Position numbers and translations under genes: made by a program. From assembly GCF_004216665.1 (NCBI RefSeq), contig NZ_SGWY01000004.1, forward strand, positions 248,001 to 312,000: a DNA stretch of 64,000 nucleotides. Reading direction: 5' to 3'. Below are positions 18,526 through 26,754 of this stretch, piece after piece. This DNA is from Agromyces ramosus. GTDB lineage: Bacteria > Actinomycetota > Actinomycetes > Actinomycetales > Microbacteriaceae. Position 1 is the first letter of the stretch. Each line of letters starts with the position of its first letter. The notes under the pieces are model-generated. The model ran no database searches. It saw only the letters and a program-made list of their open reading frames with translations, and was not told where the DNA came from.

Positions 18526-18999
18526 ATGATCGAGCACCGAGGCATCCGGCTCACGCTGCTGCTGGTCCAGGCGTTCGTCGCCGTCACCGCCCTGGCCGGC
18601 GGAGCGGCCCTGATGATCGGTGCGCTCTCCGAGGGGTTCTCGTCCTCGTGGACTCCGCCGTCCGAGTTCCTCGCGGGGTCGCCATTCTCGTCGTACCTCG
18701 TCCCCGGGCTCCTCCTCGCCGTGGTGATCGGCGGCGGGCATGCGCTCGCGTTCGCGGAGCTGGAGCGCCACCGTCCGTGGGCGCTGTTCGGCGGCGCGGC
18801 AGCGGGCTTCGCCCTGCTCATCTGGATCTTCGTGCAGATGGCGGTCATCCCGTTCAGCGTGCTGCAGGCGGTGTACTTCGCCGTGGGGCTCCTCGAGATC
18901 GGGTTGGTGCTGCTGCTCCTCGACGTGCACCATCGCCTCGGACCGCGTCGGCACTCGCCCGCGGCCCGGGTCGGCGAGGCGGCCGGGCGCCGAACCTGA
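18526..18999 (+). CDS. Four-helix membrane protein, unknown function
   Basis: A 157-residue protein with four predicted membrane spans (about residues 10-35, 52-75, 85-107, 110-133) followed by a basic tail RLGPRRHSPAARVGEAAGRRT that should face the cytoplasm. No family recognised. Predicted to be activated by DevR from the box 35 bases upstream. GGGAG lies just before the ATG, but the spacing of the -10 candidate points to a leaderless transcript; both could hold. Confidence 0.72.
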   Translation: MIEHRGIRLTLLLVQAFVAVTALAGGAALMIGALSEGFSSSWTPPSEFLAGSPFSSYLVPGLLLAVVIGGGHALAFAELERHRPWALFGGAAAGFALLIWIFVQMAVIPFSVLQAVYFAVGLLEIGLVLLLLDVHHRLGPRRHSPAARVGEAAGRRT

Positions 19000-19070
19000 G
19001 CCCTCCGGGCGATCGCGCGACGCCCATGCGCGGACCCGTCGCTGTCAGGCGGGTGGTGCACACTGGAGCC

Positions 19071-19988
19071 GTGATCGCCGAGCATGCGCTGACCTGGAGC
19101 CCGCGGCATCCGACCGACCTGCTGCAGACCATCGGTGCGCTCCGGCGTGGGGGCGGCGATCCCACGTACCACCGCGACGAGCGCGGGGCGGTGTGGCGCA
19201 CCACGCGCACCGACGAGGGCGTCGCGACCCTGCGCTACACCCAGCCCGCCTCCGACGAGCTGCGCTGCGAGGGCTGGGGGCCGGGCGCCCGATCGGGCGT
19301 CGCCTCGGCACCCGAGCTGCTCGGCGAACGCGACGATCCGGGCGACTTCGAGCCCGGCATCCGACTGCTCGACGACGCCCACCGACGCAACCCCGGCCTG
19401 CGCATCCCGCGCACCGGCCGGGTCTTCGAGGCGCTCGCGCCGGCCATCCTCGAGCAGAAGGTCATCACGCTGCAGGCCCATGACTCGTGGCGGCGGCTCG
19501 TCTGGCGCTTCGGCGACGCGGCACCCGGCCCCACGCCGCGGAAGATGCGGGTGGCCCCGTCGCCCGAGCGGTGGGCGTCGATCCCGACGTGGGAGTGGCA
19601 CACCGCCGGCGTCGACCCGCGACGCGCCCGCACGATCGTGAACGCCGCGCGCTACGCGGCCCGCCTCGAGGAGGCGGTCGCCATGAGCCCCTCGGATGCC
19701 GCGGCCCGCCTCACGCTCATGCCGGGCGTCGGCGCGTGGACCGCCGCCGAGGTCGCCCAGCGCGCGCTCGGCGACGCCGATGCGCTCTCGGTGGGCGACT
19801 ACCACCTGTCGAACTACCTGGGCCACGCGCTCTGGGGCCGCGACATGACCGACGACGAGATGCTCGTGGCGATGGCGCCGTGGGCGGGGCATCGCTACCG
19901 CGTGGTGCGCCTGCTCGGCGCGGCGGGCGTGCGCGGTCGTCCGCGCCGGGGTCCCCGCATGTCGTTCGTCGACCACCGCGCGATCTGA
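19071..19988 (+). CDS. DNA-3-methyladenine glycosylase (AlkA/HhH-GPD type)
   Basis: Base-excision repair glycosylase for alkylated bases, about 305 residues. The HhH-GPD module (residues about 120-290) has VFEALAPAILEQKVITLQA, the hairpin LMPGVGAWTAAEVAQRALGDADALSVGDYH with the expected catalytic Asp in VGDYH, and the C-terminal MAPWAGHRYRVVRLL. No iron-sulfur cysteines are present. The N-terminal 100 residues resemble the AlkA-type beta domain (PRHPTDLLQTIGALRRG). GTG is taken as start; an in-frame ATG at 19026 would add 15 residues. Confidence 0.85.
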   Translation: MIAEHALTWSPRHPTDLLQTIGALRRGGGDPTYHRDERGAVWRTTRTDEGVATLRYTQPASDELRCEGWGPGARSGVASAPELLGERDDPGDFEPGIRLLDDAHRRNPGLRIPRTGRVFEALAPAILEQKVITLQAHDSWRRLVWRFGDAAPGPTPRKMRVAPSPERWASIPTWEWHTAGVDPRRARTIVNAARYAARLEEAVAMSPSDAAARLTLMPGVGAWTAAEVAQRALGDADALSVGDYHLSNYLGHALWGRDMTDDEMLVAMAPWAGHRYRVVRLLGAAGVRGRPRRGPRMSFVDHRAI

Positions 19989-20013
19989 GCGGGTGTGCGC
20001 CTCGGCGGCGGCG

Positions 20014-20385
20014 TCACGATGCCCGCCGCTCGATGGGCTCGGCGTGCTCGAGTCCCCACTCGGTGAGCGGCTGGAGCAGTTCGATCAGTCGCAGGCCGTC
20101 GGTGCTGGGGGTGTAGCTGATCGCCACGGGCGTGGTCGCGCGCACGTGCCGCTCCATCAGCCCCTCGGCCTCGAGCTCGCGCAGGCGGGCGGCGAGCAGG
20201 CGGTCGGAGATGCCCGTGACCGCGGCACGGTACTCCGAGAAGCGCCGTGCGCCGCGCACGCCGGCGAGCAGGATGGCCGCGTTCCACTTGCGGCCGGCGA
20301 ACTCGACGGTGGACTGGAACCGGCGGCAGGCCGCCTCGTCGATGTGCCCGAGTTCCTCGAGTCGTTCGTTCGGGCGTGCACCCAT
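20014..20385 (-). CDS. HxlR-family transcriptional regulator
   Basis: A 123-residue winged-helix regulator: CRRFQSTVEFAGRKWNAAIL (residues about 18-37) opens the conserved HxlR domain, followed by RRFSEYRAAVTGISDRLLAARLRELEAEGL and the wing RHVRATTPVAISYTPS. The leading Cys is the redox-sensing position in some HxlR members (HypR, YodB). GGAGG precedes the ATG. Divergent from the double flavoprotein gene, with a small palindrome between them, which suggests it regulates that enzyme. Confidence 0.87.
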   Translation of the reverse strand: MGARPNERLEELGHIDEAACRRFQSTVEFAGRKWNAAILLAGVRGARRFSEYRAAVTGISDRLLAARLRELEAEGLMERHVRATTPVAISYTPSTDGLRLIELLQPLTEWGLEHAEPIERRAS

Positions 20386-20408
20386 GAGACCTCCATCACT
20401 CACTCGGA

Positions 20409-20421
20409 GTAAGCGACTTAC
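20409..20421. promoter_or_regulatory. Candidate HxlR operator
   Basis: GTAAG-CGA-CTTAC, a perfect 5-bp inverted repeat and the only AT-rich element in the 107 bases between the divergent hxlR and flavoprotein starts. Assignment to HxlR rests on position and symmetry. Confidence 0.45.
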
Positions 20422-20492
20422 CCCCTCCGTGCATTCCCGATCGCGCTGGGCGAGCATGGAGGCATCCATTCGCATGACCCGATCGGAGCAGG

Positions 20493-22775
20493 ATGCACTA
20501 CGGCCACGAGCTGCAGTTCGGCACCTTCATCACCCCGACGAACGACCCGCCGCAGGCGGCCGTGCGCCTCGCCGAACTGGCCGACGCATCCGGCTACGAC
20601 CTCGTCACGTTCCAGGACCACCCGTACCAGCCGCGATTCCACGACACGTCGACGCTGCTCACCTGGGTCGCCGCGCGCACCGAGCGCATCCACCTCGCAG
20701 CCAACGTCGCCAACCTGCCGTTGCGCCCGCCCGCGGTGCTCGCACGGGCCGCCGCCAGCCTCGACCTGCTCAGCGGCGGCCGCTTCGAGCTCGGGCTCGG
20801 CGCAGGCGGATTCTGGGACGCGATCGACGCCATGGGCGGACGACGGCTCACGCCCGGGCAGGCCGTCGACGCCCTCTCGGAGGCGATCGACGTCATCCGC
20901 GGGGTCTGGGACCAGGGCGAGCGCACCCGCTTCGAGGTCGACGGCGGTTACTACCACGTCAGCGGCGCGAAGCGCGGACCCGCTCCAGCGCACGACATCC
21001 CCATCTGGATCGGCGCGCTCAAGCCCCGGATGCTGCGGCTCATCGGTCGCAAGGGCGACGGGTGGCTGCCGTCGCTGGCGTACCTGAAGCCCGGCGACCT
21101 CGCCGCGGGCAACCGCACGATCGACGAGTCGGCGCTCGCCGCCGGACGCGATCCGCGCGAGATCCGCCGCCTCGTGAACATCGGCGGCCGATTCTCGTCG
21201 GGCGGCGGCGGAGGCTTCCTCGACGGGCCGGCCGCCCAGTGGGTCGAGCAGCTGCTGCCGTACGTGGTCGACGACGGCATCGGCACGTTCATCCTCGCGA
21301 GCGACGACCCTGCCACGATGCAGCGGTTCGCCGCCGAGGTCGCCCCCGCCCTCCGCGAGGCCGTCGCGCACGAGCTCAGGCACGCGGATGCCGCGACGGT
21401 CGCCGAGGCCACCTGGGTCGGTCGCAGCACTGCGGTGCGCGCGAAGCGCCGCGCGGGCATCGACTACGACGCGCTGCCCGTGTCGCTCGCGGCGAACGCG
21501 GTCGAGCCCGGCGACGCCGGCTACGTCCGCGTGAGGTCCACGTATCTGCGAGGCGGGTCGCCCGGGCTCGTGCTGCGCCCGGGCGATGCCGAGGAGGTCG
21601 CGGAGGCGATCGCGTTCGCCCGCGCCAACCCCACCGTGCCGCTCGGCGTGCGCAGCGGCGGCCACGGCATCAGTGGACGGTCCACGAACGACGGCGGCAT
21701 CGTCATCGACCTCGGCCGGCTCGACGCGATGGAGGTGCTCGACGCGTCGCGGCGACTCGTGCGCATCGGCGCGGGGGCCCGCTGGAAGGACGTCGCCGCG
21801 TTCCTCGCGCCGCATGGCTGGGCGCTGAGCTCGGGCGACTACGGCGGCGTCGGCGTCGGCGGCCTCGCGACCGCGGGCGGCATCGGGTGGTTGGTGCGCG
21901 AGCACGGGCTCACGATCGACCACGTGCGCGCCGTCGAGCTGGTGCTCGCGGACGGTCGCATCGTGCGAGCGGATGCCACGCGGCATCCGGAGCTCTTCTG
22001 GGCCGTTCGGGGCGCCGGTGCGAACGTGGGCATCGTCACCGCGTTCGAGTTCGAGGTGGACGAGGTGGGCGATGTGGGATTCGCACAGCTCGCGTTCGAT
22101 GCGAGCGACGCCGCGGGGTTCCTGCGGGCGTGGGGGGACTGGGTGGTCGATGCGCCGCGCGATCTCACGAGCTTCCTCATCATGGGCGGCGCCCGACCGG
22201 GCGAGCCGCGCGTCGCGCAGGTCATGGCCGTCGTCGACTCCGACGACCCCGAGACCGTGCTCGCACGGCTGCAGCCGCTCGCGGAGGCCGCGCCGCTCAT
22301 CGGGCAGGACGTACGCATCACGAGCTACCGCACGGTGATCTCGAACTCCGACGACGCCGCGCACGCCGCAGAGGGGGATCCGACCGCACGGTCGGGCCTC
22401 ATCGGCCGGATCACCCCCGAGTTCGCCCGCGACGCGGCGCGGTTCCTCGACAGCGGGGCGACGTATTTCTTCCAATTGCGAGCGGTCGGCGGCGCCGTCC
22501 ACGACGTGCCGGCGGAGGCGATGGCCTTCGCGCATCGCTCGTCGGAATTCAGCGTCGTCGCGTTCGGGTCGAGCCGGCAGCGCACCTCGGAGCGGTGGCG
22601 AGAGCTCATCGGCCCGCACCTCGACGGCGCCTACCTGAGCTTCGAAACCGAGCAGGGCGACGAGCAGGTGGAGGCCGCGTTCCCGCCCGCGACGCTCGCG
22701 CGGCTGCGCGCGATCAAGGCGCAGGTCGACCCCGGCAACGTGTTCCGCGACAACGCGAACGTGCGCCCGGCGTAG
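20493..22775 (+). CDS. Two-domain flavoprotein: luciferase-like monooxygenase fused to a BBE-type FAD oxidase
   Basis: A 760-residue fusion. Residues 1-330 are an LLM-class (FMN or F420) TIM barrel: LQFGTFITPTND, TFQDHPYQPRFHDTSTLLTW, SGGRFELGLGAGGFWDAIDAMGG, PIWIGALKPRMLRLIGRKGDGW. Residues about 365-760 are a PCMH/VAO-type oxidase: LVLRPGDAEEVAEAI, RSGGHGISGRS (His for 8-alpha FAD attachment), SSGDYGGVGVGGLATAGGIG and the C-terminal DPGNVFRDNANV of the BBE subfamily. The second covalent Cys of bicovalent members is absent. The domains may act in sequence on one substrate (inference). One uninterrupted frame, no junction frameshift; no signal peptide, so cytoplasmic. Divergent HxlR gene. Confidence 0.85.
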   Translation: MHYGHELQFGTFITPTNDPPQAAVRLAELADASGYDLVTFQDHPYQPRFHDTSTLLTWVAARTERIHLAANVANLPLRPPAVLARAAASLDLLSGGRFELGLGAGGFWDAIDAMGGRRLTPGQAVDALSEAIDVIRGVWDQGERTRFEVDGGYYHVSGAKRGPAPAHDIPIWIGALKPRMLRLIGRKGDGWLPSLAYLKPGDLAAGNRTIDESALAAGRDPREIRRLVNIGGRFSSGGGGGFLDGPAAQWVEQLLPYVVDDGIGTFILASDDPATMQRFAAEVAPALREAVAHELRHADAATVAEATWVGRSTAVRAKRRAGIDYDALPVSLAANAVEPGDAGYVRVRSTYLRGGSPGLVLRPGDAEEVAEAIAFARANPTVPLGVRSGGHGISGRSTNDGGIVIDLGRLDAMEVLDASRRLVRIGAGARWKDVAAFLAPHGWALSSGDYGGVGVGGLATAGGIGWLVREHGLTIDHVRAVELVLADGRIVRADATRHPELFWAVRGAGANVGIVTAFEFEVDEVGDVGFAQLAFDASDAAGFLRAWGDWVVDAPRDLTSFLIMGGARPGEPRVAQVMAVVDSDDPETVLARLQPLAEAAPLIGQDVRITSYRTVISNSDDAAHAAEGDPTARSGLIGRITPEFARDAARFLDSGATYFFQLRAVGGAVHDVPAEAMAFAHRSSEFSVVAFGSSRQRTSERWRELIGPHLDGAYLSFETEQGDEQVEAAFPPATLARLRAIKAQVDPGNVFRDNANVRPA

Positions 22776-22796
22776 CGTTTCACGCCGCGACGGCCG

Positions 22797-23717
22797 TCAC
22801 GCGTCGGTGAACAGCATCGCCAGCAGCTGGATGCCGATCGCGCTCGCGACGAACCGATGGCGCCGATTGCTCGTGAGCTGCGCCACCCAGTCGAAGAGGC
22901 CCAGGTCCACGATCTCGGCGAAGTCGCCGTTCGCGGTGTGCACCCCGTACCCGACCCGAAGTCCGTGGTAGTAGTCCGACACGAGCGGTTCGGTGCGCAC
23001 GTCGACGTCGGGCTGCGCCGAGCCGATCGCCGTGAGCACCCGCTCCAGCAGGGCGGGGGACGTGCCGTCGGAGCGCACGATCGCCGCCGGGCGGTTCCAG
23101 TGCACGTCGCGAGTGCGCCCGGCCAAGTCGAGGATCCGTCGATGGGCCTCGAGCTGGGAGACCACGGCCGCGACCTCGAACCCGTCGTCGGCGAGGCCGG
23201 GTCCCGCGTCGGCCAGCACGAACAGGCGGAAGTGCAGGGTGCGTCCGGGCTCGTTCCCCGCCGGTTGCATCCGCAGCACCTGATGGGTGGTGCACAACCG
23301 CACATGTGCGGTCGGATCCGCGCGCAGGCGCCGACCGCACTCGAGGGCCAGCACGTTCGTCGGATCGGATACGACCTCGGAGGCGCGGATCGTCGAGAGG
23401 GCGCGGTCCTGGGAGGTGGGCGCGAGGACCGAGGTCGATCCGAGCGGCGTCACGGGTGAGAGCAGCACGCCCTCGTAGGCCTCGGCGGCGTCGAGGGCGA
23501 GCGCGTCGAAGGCCACGCTGGTGCGGAGGTCGACGGGACTCGGGCCGACCGTGGCATCCGTCGACCACCGGGTGAGCAGGTCGGCCGGGCGTCGGCGAGC
23601 CGCCTCGTCACGCGCACCCGCGAGCAGGTCGCCGCGGCGATCGCTCGGGATCGGGCGTCGCCGTCGCTCCCCGTCGTCCATCGACCCATGATGCCGCGAC
23701 GGGCGGCCGCTCGCCAT
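22797..23717 (-). CDS. Uncharacterised protein coupled to a PfkB kinase
   Basis: A 306-residue soluble protein I do not recognise. The N-terminal 45 residues are very basic (GERRRRPIPSDRRGDLLAGARDE with R-rich flanks), followed by an alpha/beta region: VAFDALALDAAEAYEGVLLSP, VLALECGRRLRADPTAHVRLC, HFRLFVLADAG, and a C-terminal SDYYHGLRVGYGVHT with GLFDWVAQLTSNRRHRF. Its ATG overlaps the stop of the upstream PfkB gene by one base (TGATG), so the two are almost certainly translated together and may share a pathway. An internal ATG (MDDGERRRR) 36 bases on is a possible alternative start. Confidence 0.65.
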   Translation of the reverse strand: MASGRPSRHHGSMDDGERRRRPIPSDRRGDLLAGARDEAARRRPADLLTRWSTDATVGPSPVDLRTSVAFDALALDAAEAYEGVLLSPVTPLGSTSVLAPTSQDRALSTIRASEVVSDPTNVLALECGRRLRADPTAHVRLCTTHQVLRMQPAGNEPGRTLHFRLFVLADAGPGLADDGFEVAAVVSQLEAHRRILDLAGRTRDVHWNRPAAIVRSDGTSPALLERVLTAIGSAQPDVDVRTEPLVSDYYHGLRVGYGVHTANGDFAEIVDLGLFDWVAQLTSNRRHRFVASAIGIQLLAMLFTDA

Positions 23718-24580
23718 CAGTCGCCGAGCAGCACGTCCAACCGCGGGTGGAGGTGCCGGGTGCCCAGCACGGATGCCGCGTGCCGCGCCCCGGCGCGCAG
23801 TGCGGCGGGCAGCGGCGACCCCGCCAGCGTCGCGTCGAGCACGCCCGCCATGAACGCGTCGCCCGCGCCGTTCGTGTCGCGCACCTCGGCGGGCTCCGCC
23901 GCGACCAGGTGCCGCGTCATCCGCTCGTCGATCGCGACGGCGCCGTCGGCTCCGAGGGTGCACACGACGAGTGACGCGCCGCCCTCGATGCAGCCCTCCA
24001 TGAACGGGAACGGGTCGTCGCCGATGCGGTCGGCGTTCATGAAGATCACGTCGGCCGCGTCGATGAACGGGCGGTGGAATTCGGCCTCGCCGTCGTAGTC
24101 GTGGATGTCGGTCCAGATCGGGCGGCCGGTGGCGCGCGCCGCCTCGATGAGGTCGAGCGCGACGGGTGCGAGGTCGAGCACGATCGCCGCGGCATCCGCC
24201 ATCGAGGCGACGGCCGCGGTGGCCGGACCCGGTTCGAGCGGCCGGGGCGTCGCGACGTACAGCGAGACGCGTTCGCCTGCCCGGGTCATGAGGTTGAGGT
24301 GCCGCTCGGTGGTGCCGCCGTCGCCCTCGATCAACTCGATGCCCGCTTCGGTGAGCAGCGAGCGCACGCGTTCACCCTCGACGTCACCCCCGATGAGTGC
24401 ATGCAGGACCGTGGGGCGGCCCAGGCCGACGAGCCCGAGCGCCTTGCCGGCCGAGGTCGCGCCGAGCGTCTCGTACTCGTCGAGCGCGAACTGCATGTGC
24501 GGCACGGGCTCGGGCAGGCGGTCGAGCAGCACGATCCGGTTCCACGACGCGGGCCCGGCGATGAAGACGTGATCGGTCAC
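23717..24580 (-). CDS. PfkB-family carbohydrate/nucleoside kinase
   Basis: ATP-dependent sugar kinase of the ribokinase superfamily, 287 residues. The substrate lid region shows LGATSAGKALGLVGLG near residue 38, and the signature DTNGAGDAFMAGVLDATLAG near residue 233 carries the anion hole and catalytic Asp. VVCTLGADGAVAID precedes it. The exact sugar is not evident. GTG start with CAGACT exactly 6 bases upstream (24587-24592), a leaderless promoter. Followed with one-base overlap by the unknown gene, forming an operon. Confidence 0.85.
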   Translation of the reverse strand: MTDHVFIAGPASWNRIVLLDRLPEPVPHMQFALDEYETLGATSAGKALGLVGLGRPTVLHALIGGDVEGERVRSLLTEAGIELIEGDGGTTERHLNLMTRAGERVSLYVATPRPLEPGPATAAVASMADAAAIVLDLAPVALDLIEAARATGRPIWTDIHDYDGEAEFHRPFIDAADVIFMNADRIGDDPFPFMEGCIEGGASLVVCTLGADGAVAIDERMTRHLVAAEPAEVRDTNGAGDAFMAGVLDATLAGSPLPAALRAGARHAASVLGTRHLHPRLDVLLGD

Positions 24581-24625
24581 CCGCTCAGTCTGGCGGGGAA
24601 TCCGGCCGGTCGCCGCCGCCGTGGC

Positions 24626-24775
24626 TCAGCCCATGCCGATCGGCGGCAGCGCGCCGTCGGGCGACCGGTCCTTTCCGCAATGGGCGCACTGGTAGAACCG
24701 GGTGCCGGACTCGGGCTCGTGGTGCAGCACCCACTTGTGCACGCCCAGGCGGCAGCGCAGCTTCTTCCCGGCCAT
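24626..24775 (-). CDS. Short zinc-ribbon-like protein (49 aa)
   Basis: MAGKKLRCRLGVHKWVLHH, then RFYQCAHCGKDRS and a Pro/Gly tail ending GMG. Cys8 and His13 plus the CAHC pair could bind one zinc ion; CRLGVHKW resembles the start of small actinobacterial zinc-finger proteins. A strong GGGAGG ribosome-binding site 5 bases before the ATG supports it as a real gene despite its size. Function unknown; lies between the PfkB and cupin genes in the same direction. Confidence 0.65.
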   Translation of the reverse strand: MAGKKLRCRLGVHKWVLHHEPESGTRFYQCAHCGKDRSPDGALPPIGMG

Positions 24776-24863
24776 GATCCCTCCCGTCCTCGTCGTCAGG
24801 GGGAATTGGGCACAGGCTACTCCTGCGCCGCGCCCGCCGCCGGGGTCGGCCGCGACTCCCCGG

Positions 24864-25208
24864 CTACTCGAGCCACTCCGTCTCGAACGTCGGGTTCGCG
24901 TGGATGTTCGTGGACACGAACGGGTCGCCGCCGATCACGGCGAACTTGTGCGGCGTGAGCGCGGGAACGACGAGCACCTGGCCGCCGACCGCCTCGATCC
25001 GCTCCTCGGCGACGGTGAACAGCGCGCGGCCGTGACGCACGACGAACGTCTCCGTGTACGGGTGCTGGTGAAGGCGCGGTCCCGCGCCGTCACGCGACGA
25101 GTACACGAAGATCAGCGACACCTGCGACCCGATCGTGGCGCCCTCGACCTGGTCGTTCCAGTCCAGGTCGTCGGTCGCGTCATCCGGTCGCTCGTACCTG
25201 AGCACCAT
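24864..25208 (-). CDS. Small cupin-domain protein
   Basis: A 114-residue single-domain cupin. The metal-binding motif 1 is RLHQHPYTETFVVRHGRALF (two His and the Glu at the expected spacing, residues about 45-64), and motif 2 is VPALTPHKFAVIGG with the third His. A mononuclear metal site is thus likely. The substrate is unknown; many such proteins are sugar or aromatic isomerases or sensors. GGAGG 6 bases before the ATG fixes the start; the longer upstream frame is spurious. Confidence 0.83.
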   Translation of the reverse strand: MVLRYERPDDATDDLDWNDQVEGATIGSQVSLIFVYSSRDGAGPRLHQHPYTETFVVRHGRALFTVAEERIEAVGGQVLVVPALTPHKFAVIGGDPFVSTNIHANPTFETEWLE

Positions 25209-25353
25209 CGTGATCCTCCTCGTCGTCGAGCCGAACGCGCGGCCACGATAACGCGAGGGCCCGGATGCCGCCACCGTCATGCTCGCCGCGTGGTTTCTCC
25301 TGCCGACGTGCAAAAGATGTGCGTCCGCAGTGCAGGTAAGGATCCACGACTCA

Positions 25354-25393
25354 TTGACATACGGATGTCGGCAGCATTAGTGTCGGATTCCGA
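25354..25393 (+). promoter_or_regulatory. Candidate promoter and palindrome upstream of thuA-like gene
   Basis: TTGACA (25354-25359) is followed 16-17 bases later by ATTAGT/TTAGTG, a weak -10, and then by the palindrome TCGGA-T-TCCGA (25383-25393) at the predicted start of transcription. The whole block 25300-25430 is strikingly AT-rich for this genome (also ACATATGT near 25395). A repressor site for the downstream secreted protein is plausible. Confidence 0.4.
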
Positions 25394-25475
25394 ACATATG
25401 TCGTCTGCGGCAACATATTCACGAAGGTGTGGCAGGCGGCCTCCGTACGGTCCAACTCGAAGGGGAGAACGACCA

Positions 25476-26570
25476 ATGAAGCAACGCGTCCGTCGCGTGA
25501 TGACCGGGGTCTGCGCCATCGGCATCACCGCCACTCTGGGGCTGAGCGCAGCACCCGCCTTCGCCGAGAGCACTGCCGGGAGCGCCGACGAGTACAAGGT
25601 GCTCGTGGTGGGCCAGACCCTCGGGTTCCGCCACTCGCACATCGACGACACGACCCTCGCCGTCAAGGCGCTGGGAGTGGAGAACGGATTCACCGTCGAC
25701 GTGTGGGACTCGCGGCAGCCGAGCCTCACGCTGCCCACGACGCCGTTCACCTCGGCGGAGGACCTCTCGCAATACGCCTCCATCATCTTCGCCTCGCCCG
25801 TCGACGGGACGAACAACCTCGACCCCAACCGGCCTCGGCTGCTGAACGACGCCGAGCTCGCGGCGTTCCAGGGCTACATCCACGACGGCGGCGGATACGT
25901 CGGCCTGCATGCCGCGACCGACTCGATGCACACCGTCCCGTGGTACAGCGAGCTCACCGGCGGCGGAGCGCGATTCCGCAACCACCCCGCGCAGCAGACC
26001 GCCACGATGCGCGTCGAGAGCCCGGGCCACCCCTCCACCGAGATGCTGCCGGCCGAGTGGGTGCGGTTCGACGAGTGGTACAACTTCACGACCAACCCGC
26101 GTGAGGACGTCCACGTCCTGATCACCCTCGACGAATCCACCTACAACCCGGGCAGCGGCGCGATGGGCGCCGACCACCCGATCGCCTGGTGCCAGAACTT
26201 CGAGGGCGGGCGCTCCTGGTACGAGGGGGCCGGGCACACGGATGCCTCGTGGGCGGACCCGCTCTTCCTCGAGCACATCCTGGCCGGGATCGAGTGGACC
26301 GCGGGCGTCGTGACCGGCGGCGGCGACTGCGTCACCTTCACCGAGGTCGACGAGATCCTCGCGGGCATCCCCGCGTCGGTGAAGAACACGCACCTCGGCG
26401 CCGACATCGCCGCGTACCTCGCCGAAGCGGAGGAGTCGGCGACCGCCGGCGACCACGCGGCGGCGGTCGCCACGCTGCAGCAGGCCCGGGCGAAGGCGCA
26501 CGGCATCCAGGACGACGTCCTGGTCGCCAAGATCGGCGACCTCATCGAGTGGCAGGAAGCCCTGCTCTGA
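25476..26570 (+). CDS. Secreted ThuA-like (trehalose-utilisation fold) protein
   Basis: A 364-residue exported protein. Signal peptide: RRVRR-type basic start, hydrophobic core GVCAIGITATLGLSAAP and a likely cleavage after AFA (residue 31). The ThuA glutamine-amidotransferase-like domain (about 40-275) includes VLVVGQTLGFRHSHID, GGGYVGLHAATDSMHT, FRNHPAQQ, and PIAWCQNFEGGRSWYEGAGHT. A helical C-terminal segment (about 285-364, EAEESATAGDHAAAVATLQQARAKA) may be a binding module. Reaction not established for the family; likely acts on extracellular carbohydrate. AAGGGGAG ribosome-binding site. Followed by a strong hairpin. Confidence 0.85.
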   Translation: MKQRVRRVMTGVCAIGITATLGLSAAPAFAESTAGSADEYKVLVVGQTLGFRHSHIDDTTLAVKALGVENGFTVDVWDSRQPSLTLPTTPFTSAEDLSQYASIIFASPVDGTNNLDPNRPRLLNDAELAAFQGYIHDGGGYVGLHAATDSMHTVPWYSELTGGGARFRNHPAQQTATMRVESPGHPSTEMLPAEWVRFDEWYNFTTNPREDVHVLITLDESTYNPGSGAMGADHPIAWCQNFEGGRSWYEGAGHTDASWADPLFLEHILAGIEWTAGVVTGGGDCVTFTEVDEILAGIPASVKNTHLGADIAAYLAEAEESATAGDHAAAVATLQQARAKAHGIQDDVLVAKIGDLIEWQEALL

Positions 26571-26640
26571 CGCCCGGCTGCGACCCGGCGCGCTCCGCCT
26601 GACCGGCCCGCGCGTCCCGGTTCGCGGCACCGGCACCGCC

Positions 26641-26677
26641 GGCCCTCGACCTCGTCGTTCCAGCGAGGTCGAGGGCC
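26641..26677 (+). terminator. Strong hairpin terminator after thuA-like gene
   Basis: A perfect 14-bp stem (GGCCCTCGACCTCG with its complement) around a 9-base loop TCGTTCCAG, 70 bases after the stop codon. No T-run, as in other terminators of this window. Confidence 0.75.
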
Positions 26678-26754
26678 GCCGCATTCCCGGCCCCGAACGG
26701 CGGACTCTCCCGCGATGCTGTCGCCCTCACCCCCTTGTGTGGTGGGATGACCGC

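Noticed and set aside
20409..20421. Treating GTAAG-CGA-CTTAC as a proven HxlR site
   Set aside because: The repeat is short; only its position supports it, so it is listed with low confidence and not as a finding.
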